This document shows, in pieces, positions 1-9,855 of a DNA stretch of 64,000 nucleotides. This DNA comes from a bacterium (GTDB lineage Bacteria; Armatimonadota; Zipacnadia; Zipacnadales; UBA11051): positions 1-64,000 of the forward strand of contig JAJFUB010000102.1 in NCBI GenBank assembly GCA_021372615.1, in the 5' to 3' direction. Made by a program: the position numbers and the translations under genes. The notes beneath the pieces were generated by a model. The model ran no database searches, was not told where the DNA came from, and saw nothing but the letters and a program-made list of their open reading frames with translations. Position 1 is the stretch's first letter. Each line of letters opens with the position of its first letter.

Positions 1-27
1 CCGCCCGGGGCGCTACCTTCCCGCCTG

Positions 28-51
28 AGGCGGGCTGGAAGCCCGCACTAC
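28..51. repeat. Palindromic repeat, GGCTGGAAGCC family
   Basis: A 24-bp stretch containing the small palindrome GCGGGCTGGAAGCCCGC. The same 24 bases recur at 39018-39041 inside the acyl-CoA synthetase gene, and the GGCTGGAAGCC core recurs in the long palindrome at 6699-6779. It lies downstream of the ferritin gene (minus strand), so it might also act as a transcript-end hairpin. That role is inference. Confidence 0.7.
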
Positions 52-130
52 CCTGTCGGATCTGCGTTGTCCTCCCGGATTGCCCCGTCTACACGGGCTC
101 CCTGGCTGCTCTGGCTGAGTTGCCGTCCGC

Positions 131-667
131 CTACGCCGCGCCGCCGCCCACGGCGGCCGGCATGCCGGCCGGCACGGCGAACACCCGCGCGGCCAACTCC
201 TGGTCCACCATGAACAGGCCGTTGGGGTTGTCGCCGATGAGACGCAGCTTCTGGCAGATCTGCTCGGCGTTGGCCTCCTCCTCGACCTGCTCGTCAATGT
301 ACCACTGCAGGAAGCTGGCCGAGGCGTGGTCGCGCAGCTCCTGGGCAATGTCCATCAGGGCGTTGATGCGCGAGGTGACGAACTGCTCGTGCTTGAGCAC
401 GGCCTCGAAGGCCGCCAGCGGGCTGGCCCATTCGGTCTCGGGGCCGTCAATGGCCTGCAACGTGACCTTCCCGCCGCGCTCGATGATGTAGTCGTAGAAC
501 TTGTAGGCATGCAGCGTCTCTTCCATGGACTGCACGCGCATCCAGTTGGCGAACCCGGCCAGCCCCAGGGCGTCGAAGTGCGCCATCATGGACTGGTACA
601 GGTACGCCGAGTACAGTTCCTTGTTGATCTGGTCGTTGATGGCGACCCGCATCTTCTCGTCCATCAT
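131..667 (-). CDS. ftnA: Ferritin (bacterial non-haem type)
   Basis: Iron-storage ferritin of 178 residues that oxidises Fe(II) and stores it as a mineral in a 24-subunit shell in the cytoplasm. The four-helix ferritin fold is clear: INKELYSAYLYQSM near the N-terminus carries ferroxidase-centre residues, MEETLHAYKFYDYIIERGG is the second metal-binding helix, and EQVEEEANAEQI lies in helix four. The C-terminus ends in an Ala/Gly/Pro-rich tail (VPAGMPAAVGGGAA). Start is the first of two adjacent ATGs, with a GGAAGGG ribosome site inside the end of the upstream gene. It lies 3 bp after the desulfoferrodoxin stop codon, so the two are probably co-transcribed and co-regulated by the Fur-family gene upstream. 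Confidence 0.93.
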   Translation of the reverse strand: MMDEKMRVAINDQINKELYSAYLYQSMMAHFDALGLAGFANWMRVQSMEETLHAYKFYDYIIERGGKVTLQAIDGPETEWASPLAAFEAVLKHEQFVTSRINALMDIAQELRDHASASFLQWYIDEQVEEEANAEQICQKLRLIGDNPNGLFMVDQELAARVFAVPAGMPAAVGGGAA

Positions 668-670
668 CGG

Positions 671-1048
671 CTACTCACCCTTCCACAGGCCGTGCAGGTT
701 GCAGTACGCGCGGGCGACAACGCCGCTCAGGCAGAAGCTCGCCGCCGGGTCGTCACCGGGCTTGAGGACCTGCCGGGCGCACTTGCCACCGGCGTCCGTG
801 ACCTCGATCCACTCGATGTAGTGTTCCTCGGTCATCGGGTGGGCCACGCTGCCGACGGCGACCTTCGTGCCGGAGCCCTCGGCAGTGACGACCGGCACAT
901 GCTTCTCTCTGGCGGCGTCGGTGGTGTTCTCGACGAGCCGGGTCATGGGCGCACCGCAGCACACCATGGCGCCTTTGCCGGCATGGACCACCTCAACGAT
1001 GATCCCGCACTTCTCACACTTGTATACCTGTCCCAGTTCGACGGCCAT
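671..1048 (-). CDS. dfx: Desulfoferrodoxin (superoxide reductase)
   Basis: A 125-residue two-iron superoxide reductase that reduces superoxide to hydrogen peroxide without producing oxygen. The N-terminal desulforedoxin-like centre I has YKCEKC and VCCG (four cysteines). The C-terminal neelaredoxin centre II shows the His/Cys ligands in [17 protein letters not shown] and CNLHGLW. An upstream in-frame extension exists, but ATG at 1048 has an ideal AAGGAG site about 8 bp upstream and matches the family N-terminus ([15 protein letters not shown]), so it is taken as the start. It sits between the Fur-family regulator and ferritin in an apparent operon. This is typical of organisms facing oxygen without relying only on superoxide dismutase. 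Confidence 0.95.
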   Translation of the reverse strand: MAVELGQVYKCEKCGIIVEVVHAGKGAMVCCGAPMTRLVENTTDAAREKHVPVVTAEGSGTKVAVGSVAHPMTEEHYIEWIEVTDAGGKCARQVLKPGDDPAASFCLSGVVARAYCNLHGLWKGE

Positions 1049-1154
1049 CGTGTCACTCTCCTTTGTTCTCGCGGTCTTGTCCGCGTCGCGGTTGTTGGCT
1101 ACGCCAGGCACTTCCTCAGACACAAGAACCAATCCAGGCAGCGATACTCCTCCC

Positions 1155-1185
1155 CGGCGCCCCAACTCGCTCCCCGGGGGCGCCG
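1155..1185 (-). other. Hairpin between fur and dfx
   Basis: Perfect 9-bp inverted repeat (CGGCGCCCC at 1155-1163, GGGGCGCCG at 1177-1185) with a 13-nt loop in the 162-bp gap between the Fur-family gene and dfx. No T-run follows on the minus strand, so it looks more like a processing or attenuation hairpin than a standard terminator. No separate promoter for dfx was recognised in this gap. Confidence 0.5.
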
Positions 1186-1210
1186 TGCCTGCCAGGGGTC
1201 TGCATGCCCA

Positions 1211-1645
1211 TCAGCAGGCGCCTGGTCTCGTCCGTGTTGCGGTGGTCGCCTGACAGCGGGGGCACTGCCCCGCGAACTCCGTGTGCTGGCCGGTCACGAG
1301 GTAGTCTGTGTGCTGCTGCACCTCGCCCAGCGGCGTCTGGGCCGGCTCGACGTCCACATCGGCCACCGCCCCGCACGCCTCACAGCGGATGTGCGCGTGA
1401 GGCGCAGCCCATCCGTCGAAGCGGCGCTGGTGGCCGGCGAGTTCGAGCTTGAGGATGACGCCCTGCTCGGCCAGCAATTCCAGGTTCCGGTAGACGGTGG
1501 CCAGGCTGATGCGCGGCAGCCGTTCGCGCACGATCAGGAACAGCTCATCCACCGTCGGGTGTGAGGTGAGCTTACACAGCTCCTCCAGAACGATGTCACG
1601 CTGGCGGCTGTGGCGATGGGTGACACGGCTGTTGGTATTATCCAT
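1211..1645 (-). CDS. Fur/PerR-family metal-dependent repressor
   Basis: A 144-residue ferric-uptake-regulator-family repressor. Residues 1-75 form the winged helix (TSHPTVDELF and ISLATVYRNLELLAEQG are family signatures). The C-terminal dimerisation domain has the HxH metal site (PHAHIRCEACG) and a structural zinc site with two CxxC pairs (CEACG, CPRCQ). It heads the group dfx-ftn, which suggests control of peroxide, superoxide and iron homeostasis in the manner of PerR. Sequence alone does not settle Fur versus PerR. The promoter has a Fur-like box over its -10 region, only a few bases from the ATG, so autoregulation is likely. No good ribosome site fits in the very short leader. Confidence 0.93.
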   Translation of the reverse strand: MDNTNSRVTHRHSRQRDIVLEELCKLTSHPTVDELFLIVRERLPRISLATVYRNLELLAEQGVILKLELAGHQRRFDGWAAPHAHIRCEACGAVADVDVEPAQTPLGEVQQHTDYLVTGQHTEFAGQCPRCQATTATRTRPGAC

Positions 1646-1647
1646 AG

Positions 1648-1669
1648 CGATTATCGTTATCGATTATAG
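1648..1669 (-). promoter_or_regulatory. Fur/PerR-like operator
   Basis: On the minus strand the sequence reads as tandem hexamers ATAATC-GATAAC-GATAATC, resembling the GATAAT repeats of classic Fur boxes. It covers the -10 element of the fur promoter and ends just before its ATG, an arrangement expected for autorepression. Functional assignment is inference. Confidence 0.7.
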
Positions 1670-1690
1670 CCACGGCTCTCCTGCTGTCAA
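1663..1690 (-). promoter_or_regulatory. Sigma-70 promoter of the fur-dfx-ftn group
   Basis: Minus-strand TTGACA (1690-1685), 16-bp spacer, TATAAT (1668-1663): both hexamers match the consensus. The predicted transcription start is about 10 nt before the fur ATG. The Fur-like box overlaps the -10 hexamer. Confidence 0.85.
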
Positions 1691-1707
1691 GGGGCATTCT
1701 GGCTTCC

Positions 1708-1736
1708 TTGACGTCCTCTGCCCGCCCGTCTATACT
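1708..1736 (+). promoter_or_regulatory. Sigma-70 promoter of the valS T-box leader
   Basis: TTGACG (1708-1713), 17-bp spacer, TATACT (1731-1736), giving a predicted start near 1743, just ahead of the T-box stem I. It is divergent from the fur promoter, whose -35 ends 18 bp away. Confidence 0.8.
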
Positions 1737-1742
1737 ACGGCA

Positions 1743-2070
1743 AATCGAGTTGTGTGGCTGTGACGGGGAGGAGTAGGCGGATGGAGGGGCCGGATAGCAT
1801 CCGGCCCAGGGCGCTTCCAGAGAGCCGGCGGCAAGGTGAGAGTGCCGGCAGCGTCCCCCGCTGAACGTCGCCCCCGAGCCGTGCGGGTGAACGGCGAGTT
1901 GCGTACAACGCGCCCCTCAACTCGCACCGGGTACGCCCGTTAGCGCGTCGGCGCATGAGGGTGCGCCAGAGAGCCGTGCGGCGACGCACGGAACGTGGGT
2001 GGTACCGCGGGAGCCTTCTTCGGCCTCTCGTCCCAGGGGTGGTCACTTGCTGACCCACCAGGATGAGAGG
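1743..2070 (+). promoter_or_regulatory. T-box leader, valine specific (specifier GTC)
   Basis: A tRNA-sensing leader RNA controlling valS. Visible parts, in order: the GGAGTAGG start of stem I; AGAGAGCC followed by the GGTGAG loop (1818-1840); the specifier loop GAACGTCGC with GTC (Val) at 1867-1869; the highly conserved T-box GGGTGGTACCGCGG (1997-2010), which pairs with the uncharged tRNA 3' end; and a competing terminator stem formed by CCTCTCGTCC (2024-2033) and GGATGAGAGG (2061-2070). The terminator is followed only by a weak T-rich stretch (CGATTTCGTT). The terminator lies about 130 nt before valS, so regulation is most simply transcriptional read-through when uncharged tRNA-Val accumulates. 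Confidence 0.92.
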
Positions 2071-2197
2071 CGATTTCGTTACTGCCGCACGGTGACTGAT
2101 GAATGCTGAATGGGCGGCGACGCGCGCGGCCCCAGCGATTGGCGGTCCCATCCCCCATTCATCATTCCGCGTTCATCGTTCATCACTGGAGTTCACC

Positions 2198-4909
<2,712 letters not shown>

Positions 4910-4952
4910 CCAGTCTACATGGCCACCATCTGAGGATGATGGAGGCTCCAGC

Positions 4953-5951
4953 ATGTTCACGCTCATTGACGCGGCTGGCTGCACGAACTGCTGCCGCCAT
5001 TGCAGTGCCGAGGGACACCCTCCCTACGGCGCGTTCTTCTCGCTGGCCGAGATGGTGGAACTGGTCGCCGAGGGCTGGGAGATCTACCCGTACTACGAGG
5101 CCAGCGCCCACCCGGAGTTCCCGGCGATCCTGGGGCCGCCGATCTGCGCTGAGACCGAGGAGTACGTTCCGACCAACGGCTTCGGGATCGCGCGTGCCCC
5201 CGACCCGGGCGCTGTCCTCCGGCAGTTGCGGGACTACGGCCGGCGGTTCCTCTCGCTGACCTTGCACGGCACCGCAGAGCACCACGACTGGTTCGTGGGC
5301 CGCCATGGGGCCTATGCCGACATCATCGAGGCCAGCCGGCTGGGGCGGGAGCACGGCTTCGGCATCCACTGGAACCTCTACCTGGACAACCGCAACCTCG
5401 AAGAGATACCCGAGGTGATTGCGGTCGGCCGTGAAGCCACCGCCGGCGAGCCGTGGCTCGAAATCGTGGCCAACCGGGGGAACCGTCGCACGTGGCGTTA
5501 CGAGGCGCTGCGGCCGTCGCTGCGAGATGTGCGCGAGCGCCTGGCGCCGTGGGTCATGCAGGAAGCATGGAAAGCGGTAGACAAGCAACCCGTTCAGCCG
5601 GAGAAGCTGACGGAGGCATACTGGCTGGCGGAGTGGCAGCGGCTGGCGAACGCGGGCGAAAGCCTCGAGCCGTTCATGGGCTCTTCAGCCTTCCTGAAGA
5701 TCACCCGCGACCGGGAGGTCTACTTGATGGCCCCGCCGCCGGTGAGACTACTGGGGCATCTGTCGGAGGGGCGTGAGGCACTCGAGGCGCGGGCCGAAGA
5801 GCTGGCCGCCACCCCGGCGCATCTGACGCCACCGCCCGAGGCAGACACTTTGTTCGCGGACTCCGACCTGCTGCACCCGTACGGGGCGAGCGTGCGGCAG
5901 AAGCTGATCGGCATCTTGCAGTTCGGGCCCTGCTCTGAAGGAGCGATATGA
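4953..5951 (+). CDS. Radical SAM-like protein
   Basis: A 332-residue protein with CTNCCRHC at residues 10-17. This fits the radical SAM iron-sulfur signature CxxxCxxC, with a His before the last Cys as in many family members. Downstream, LTLHGTAEHHDWFVG and FGIHWNLYLDN are consistent with TIM-barrel strands, but no SPASM or other accessory motif was recognised, so the substrate is unknown. Start is ATG 4953 with GGAGG 7 bp upstream; an in-frame upstream ATG lies inside valS and is rejected. Its stop codon overlaps the start of the next gene (ATGA), implying translational coupling with the isomerase-like protein, so a joint role in sugar or glycan metabolism is possible. Confidence 0.6.
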   Translation: MFTLIDAAGCTNCCRHCSAEGHPPYGAFFSLAEMVELVAEGWEIYPYYEASAHPEFPAILGPPICAETEEYVPTNGFGIARAPDPGAVLRQLRDYGRRFLSLTLHGTAEHHDWFVGRHGAYADIIEASRLGREHGFGIHWNLYLDNRNLEEIPEVIAVGREATAGEPWLEIVANRGNRRTWRYEALRPSLRDVRERLAPWVMQEAWKAVDKQPVQPEKLTEAYWLAEWQRLANAGESLEPFMGSSAFLKITRDREVYLMAPPPVRLLGHLSEGREALEARAEELAATPAHLTPPPEADTLFADSDLLHPYGASVRQKLIGILQFGPCSEGAI

Positions 5952-6697
5952 ACATGAGAATCGGCATCGCAGACTACGGCATGAGTGTCTGGGACGGCGG
6001 CTGCTTCGATAGCGAGCAGCGCTGGCTCGACCTCCAGAAGATCGGCTACGAGGGCACAGAGCGCCTGGCGGCCAACGAGGGCGCCGAGGCGGTCCTCAAG
6101 GCCGCGCGGATGCACCGCCACGGGATGGACTTCGCCACCTGCCGTGGGCCGAACATCGAGGTCTCGATCCAGTGGACCGCGGCCTTCGGCAAGACGTACG
6201 TGTGGACCGAGGTCACCGGCAAGGACTTCGACACCTTCTGCCGGCAGGTCAACATCCAGGCCGAGGCGTGCCGCCGCTGGGGCATCCGGGTGGCGCTGCA
6301 CAACCACCTCGGATCCCTGGTGGAGTCACAGACGGAGTTGGAGGAGTTCCTCTCCCGGTGCCCCGACTGCGGCCTGATCCTCGACACGGCCCACCTGGCC
6401 GCCGCCGATGGCGACCCGCTAGCCATCGTCCACAAGTACGCTGACCGCCTCGTCTCGATGCACCTGAAGGACTGGCTCGTGCTCAAGCCCGAGATCGGCC
6501 TGGACCGCTGGTACGAGCGGGGCCGCTTCTGCGAGCTGGGCGCCGGCAACATCGGGATGGACAACGCCGCGGTCGTCGCGGCGCTCAAGCAGGTCGGCTA
6601 TGACGGCTGGCTGTTCGTCGAGCATGACACGCACCTACAGGACCCGCTGCTGGACCTGGCGATCAGCCGGGAGTACCTGCGAGCCGCAGGCGTGTAG
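5948..6697 (+). CDS. Sugar phosphate isomerase/epimerase (AP-endonuclease-2-type TIM barrel)
   Basis: A 249-residue protein of the xylose-isomerase-like TIM-barrel superfamily. Family features are ALHNHLG (metal-binding His region), LILDTAHLA (Asp and His ligands), MHLKDW and the terminal FVEHDTH (Glu/His). These proteins interconvert sugars, inositols or related polyols using a divalent metal; the exact substrate cannot be read from sequence. GAAGGAG lies upstream of ATG 5948, and the ATG overlaps the stop codon of the radical SAM-like gene by ATGA. A 28-bp perfect inverted repeat follows immediately downstream. Confidence 0.85.
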   Translation: MNMRIGIADYGMSVWDGGCFDSEQRWLDLQKIGYEGTERLAANEGAEAVLKAARMHRHGMDFATCRGPNIEVSIQWTAAFGKTYVWTEVTGKDFDTFCRQVNIQAEACRRWGIRVALHNHLGSLVESQTELEEFLSRCPDCGLILDTAHLAAADGDPLAIVHKYADRLVSMHLKDWLVLKPEIGLDRWYERGRFCELGAGNIGMDNAAVVAALKQVGYDGWLFVEHDTHLQDPLLDLAISREYLRAAGV

Positions 6698-6698
6698 T

Positions 6699-6779
6699 GC
6701 CGTAGGAGCGCCGGCTTCCAGCCGGCCCGCCGTTGCCGTAGGGACACGCGTGCCGGCTGGAAGCCGGCGCTCCTACGGC
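6699..6779. repeat. Long palindromic element (28-bp perfect arms)
   Basis: Arms 6699-6726 and 6752-6779 are perfect inverted repeats around a 25-nt loop. They contain the GGCTTCCAGCC/GGCTGGAAGCC core shared with 28-51 and 38975-39041. It fills most of the 114-bp gap between two same-strand genes. It could form a very stable hairpin that ends or stabilises the upstream transcript, but there is no T-run. Confidence 0.85.
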
Positions 6780-6811
6780 CACGGCATCCGTCCCGCCACG
6801 AGGGAGGCAAG

Positions 6812-9136
6812 ATGAAAGCGCTCAGCGTCCTCTGCGCACTCTGCGTCGGTGCCGCTGCCCTCGCCGCTCCCCCACTCCCCATCGCCCCTGAGGCCCGCAT
6901 CGAGCCGGGCCAGGCCCAGACGTTCACCCTCAGTATCCCCGCCGAGGCCCTGCAGCAGAAGCTCGCCCTCTCGCTCCTCGCCCGGCTGGATTCCCCCGGC
7001 CTGGGCGGCTCGACGTTCTCCATGGGGATCACCGTCAACGGCAAGGCCGTCGAGCGCAAGCGACTGCTGAACAAGCTCCCTGAGACCGAGATGCTGAGCG
7101 GTCTGAAGCTGGACTGGTTCGGGCAGGAGGGCTGGCGGGTCTGCTACTCGCCCGACTACGAGGGGGCCAACCGCGAGGATCACCCGGCCTGTCTCGTGGG
7201 AGGCCACGCCTACGACTCCGTGCTCGACGTGTCGGACCTGCTCCACGCAGGGGCGAACGAGATCGTCATCCGGCATGCGGAGACGCGGATCAAGAGCGCG
7301 CTGGTGCTCAAGGACGTGGCGCTGGTGACGGCGCCGGCAAGGGTGGTGCCGCCTGACGAGCAGCCCGAAGACCCGAACGCCCCCCTGGCCGTCATCGCGC
7401 CGACCGACCGCAGTAAGGTCGCGTACAAGCTGCAGACCCACCCCGGAGGCGGGCTGCGCGTGACCTGCGGCAAGCTCATTCTGGACCTGAACAGCAGCTT
7501 CTCGTACCGGAACGTGGGGTGGCGTATGCTGGGTGAGAAGGCCGACAGCGCCGGGCGGGAGGCGGCTGCGAAGTACTATCGTCTCGACCGCACCATCAAG
7601 CGGCTTCCCGACCACATCGCGATCAGTGACAAGCTGACCAACCTGACCGACCAGGACCTGCACATCAGCGTGCGCCACATGATCCAGACGGGCGGCCTGA
7701 ACGGGGCCGAGGTGTACCTGCGGGGGCAGAAGTCGCGGATCATGGAGGGCTACGAGAGGGGCGGGGACAATCCGACCGTCTTCCTGAGGTTGGGCGATGA
7801 CGGGCTGGGGATCGTCGCTGAGGATGATGTCCTGCGCGTGCAGTGTGCCCAGGTGGCGACGCGCCAGCCCGCCGAGGCGGGGCTCGTAGACAACTACCTC
7901 ATGCTGGAGCCCCGGGCGACGTATGAGCTGCGCTGGTCCATCTATCCCGTACTGAAGGGCGACTACTTCGACTTCGTCAACGCCATCCGGCGGAACTGGG
8001 GGACGAACTTCACGATCCCCGGGGCGTTCGCGTTCGCTCCGCACCCGACCCACGAGGCCGAGGTGCCAGACCTGAAGGGCTGGCTGCAGAACGGGGCGCT
8101 CCAGATCGTGTCCCTGCAGATCCCCATGCCGCGTCCGGCGGTGCTGGCGCACGGTCTGGCCTTCTTGCGCGAGCCGGAGGAGCAGCAGCGCCTCAAGGCC
8201 CAGGCGGACAGGCTCCGGGCGCTCATGCCCGGACTGCAGGTGCTGCAGTACCTGCACGTCTACATCACGCGTTGGGATGAGGCGACCACGCTGTATGCCG
8301 ACGCCCGGCATCTGGGGGCCGATGGCAAGCAGCTTTCGTACGCCGCCGGAAGCTGGCAGCCGACCTTCTGGCTCTTCCTGCCCACGACGACGAACGCCTA
8401 TGGGCGCGAGATGAACAAGACCTTCGACCTCGTCTGCGACGGGCTCGGCTTCGATGGCGTGTACTGGGACGAGCTGTCGCATAGCGCGACCGACGTCGCC
8501 TACGGGCTGTTCGACGGACATTCGGCCCTGCCGAACATGCAGCAGATGACCGTCCAGGAGAAGGTGGCGCTGACGCCGCTGTACTGTCAGGGCTACCAGG
8601 TCCAGCAGGCCCGGCGGGTGCTGGACGCCGGGAAGGTCCTGATCGGCAACGGCCAGCCGGTCACCGAGACGATGACGAAGCTGCACTTCCCGCGCTTCGT
8701 CGAGGCGTGGCACCCGAGCAACCTGCGCTATGCGCACCTGTACTGCCCGGTCGGGCTCAGCTCGCCCGACCGGGTGCGCGCGGAGGAGGACATCGTGCCA
8801 TCGGTGCGCGGCCACCTGCAGAACGGGGGGCTGTGGTACTACTACTGTGGCTGGAACGTCGTCAAGCTGACCCATCCGACCGTCACGGCGCACATGTACC
8901 CGTTCACGCCCGTCGAGTTGCACGCCGGCTATGCTATCGGCCGGGAGCGCATCCTGACGGCGAAGTCCGGGCTGTTCGGCTGGGGCGACAAGAGCAGGCG
9001 ACAGGTGTATGCCTATGGGCCAGACGGTCCGCAGATCACAGGGTTCCAGGCGGCGGAGAAGACCATCAAGGGGAGCCTGTACTCCGAGGTGCGCGTGCCG
9101 GCCGGGGGTGTGGTCGTGATCGAGAGGGTGAAGTAG
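6812..9136 (+). CDS. Secreted glycoside-hydrolase-like protein
   Basis: A 774-residue exported protein: a signal peptide (KALSVLCALCVGAAALAA) is followed by an N-terminal beta-sandwich-like region up to about residue 190, a second beta-rich region, and from about residue 410 a probable TIM barrel. The segment FDGVYWDELSH (about residue 548) resembles the acid-bearing strand ends of glycosidase or glycoside-hydrolase-like barrels. No named family could be assigned. GGGAGG lies 5 bp before ATG 6812. The stop codon directly abuts the next ATG, so it is co-transcribed with the small membrane protein. The setting with the GH123-like gene at 9856 suggests polysaccharide or glycoconjugate degradation outside the cytoplasm. 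Confidence 0.6.
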   Translation: MKALSVLCALCVGAAALAAPPLPIAPEARIEPGQAQTFTLSIPAEALQQKLALSLLARLDSPGLGGSTFSMGITVNGKAVERKRLLNKLPETEMLSGLKLDWFGQEGWRVCYSPDYEGANREDHPACLVGGHAYDSVLDVSDLLHAGANEIVIRHAETRIKSALVLKDVALVTAPARVVPPDEQPEDPNAPLAVIAPTDRSKVAYKLQTHPGGGLRVTCGKLILDLNSSFSYRNVGWRMLGEKADSAGREAAAKYYRLDRTIKRLPDHIAISDKLTNLTDQDLHISVRHMIQTGGLNGAEVYLRGQKSRIMEGYERGGDNPTVFLRLGDDGLGIVAEDDVLRVQCAQVATRQPAEAGLVDNYLMLEPRATYELRWSIYPVLKGDYFDFVNAIRRNWGTNFTIPGAFAFAPHPTHEAEVPDLKGWLQNGALQIVSLQIPMPRPAVLAHGLAFLREPEEQQRLKAQADRLRALMPGLQVLQYLHVYITRWDEATTLYADARHLGADGKQLSYAAGSWQPTFWLFLPTTTNAYGREMNKTFDLVCDGLGFDGVYWDELSHSATDVAYGLFDGHSALPNMQQMTVQEKVALTPLYCQGYQVQQARRVLDAGKVLIGNGQPVTETMTKLHFPRFVEAWHPSNLRYAHLYCPVGLSSPDRVRAEEDIVPSVRGHLQNGGLWYYYCGWNVVKLTHPTVTAHMYPFTPVELHAGYAIGRERILTAKSGLFGWGDKSRRQVYAYGPDGPQITGFQAAEKTIKGSLYSEVRVPAGGVVVIERVK

Positions 9137-9619
9137 ATGCCCGCTGCCCCGCCGCGGCGCTCTGCCTTGCCCGCGCGTCTGGCCGCCCTGACGGCCTTCG
9201 CCATCGCCATGGGCCACCTGGAGGCGGTGGTGGTGGTCTACATCCGGCACATCCTCGGGATCGTGCCGACACCCGAGCAGCTGGACCGGGCAGTGTACGA
9301 GCAGGTGCCGCACTGGATCATCACGAGCGAGCAGGGGCGCGAGGCCGCGACGATCATCATGCTGGTGACGCTGGCGGTGCTGGCTGGGCGCCGGCCGCTG
9401 GAGAAGCTGGCCGTGTTCCTGTACGCCTTCGCGGTGTGGGACATTTTCTACTATGTGAGCCTGAAGGTGCTGATCGGCTGGCCGGCGTCGCTGCAGACGA
9501 TGGACCTGCTCTTCCTGATCCCCACGGCGTGGTTCGGCCCGGTGTGGCTGCCGGTCTCGGTCTCGGCGCTGATGATTGTGGCGGCGTTGTGCCTGTTCGC
9601 GCGCGAGCAGAGGCAGTGA
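9137..9619 (+). CDS. Small integral membrane protein of unknown function
   Basis: A 160-residue protein with four or five hydrophobic segments (around residues 14-37, 69-85, 90-117 and 122-155) and basic ends (N-terminal PPRRSALPAR, C-terminal REQRQ). I do not recognise a family. The ATG follows the TAG of the preceding secreted protein with no gap, indicating a shared transcript, and a GAGAGG sequence inside the upstream gene can serve as ribosome site. It has no obvious catalytic motif. Confidence 0.7.
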   Translation: MPAAPPRRSALPARLAALTAFAIAMGHLEAVVVVYIRHILGIVPTPEQLDRAVYEQVPHWIITSEQGREAATIIMLVTLAVLAGRRPLEKLAVFLYAFAVWDIFYYVSLKVLIGWPASLQTMDLLFLIPTAWFGPVWLPVSVSALMIVAALCLFAREQRQ

Positions 9620-9763
9620 GGGGCCGGGCAAGCCGGTAGCCACGCCTCCGGCGCTGACGGCTACGACACGGCGCCGGTGCGTGAGGAGAAGGGGGCCGGG
9701 CGACGGGGGCCGTTGGGTGCCGTGGGACGGGGCCGTTCGAGGCCCGGAGGGCCGACTCAGTCT

Positions 9764-9835
9764 AGGCGGGGGCGGAAGCCCCCGTCATCCGGCGCCATCC
9801 CCTCCCTCCCCGCCGAGCGCCGGAGGCGCGGCTCA
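9764..9835. repeat. Paired short palindromic repeats (shared with 29262-29307)
   Basis: Within the 236-bp gap before the GH123-like gene lie two 21-bp elements: AGGCGGGGGCGGAAGCCCCCG (9764-9784) and the GAGCGCC...GGCTCA element (9815-9835). Both recur after ftsH, at 29287-29307 (one mismatch) and 29262-29282 (identical), but in the opposite order. Apart from these the gap shows no gene. Confidence 0.75.
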
Positions 9836-9855
9836 AGACCGAATGGAGTGCCACC

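Noticed and set aside
326-1564. Long plus-strand open frame opposite ferritin and desulfoferrodoxin
   Set aside because: It is antisense to three well-supported genes and has shadow-type composition with no recognisable domain.
2097-2164. Inverted TGATGAATG/CATTCATCA and repeated TTCATC words before valS
   Set aside because: Only 9 bp pair perfectly over a 68-bp span; it could be a degenerate repeat, but no second copy was seen in the window.
6773-9643. 956-codon minus-strand open frame opposite the secreted hydrolase-like gene
   Set aside because: Antisense shadow of a gene with a signal peptide and ribosome site; Arg/Pro/His/Leu-rich composition typical of high-GC shadows.
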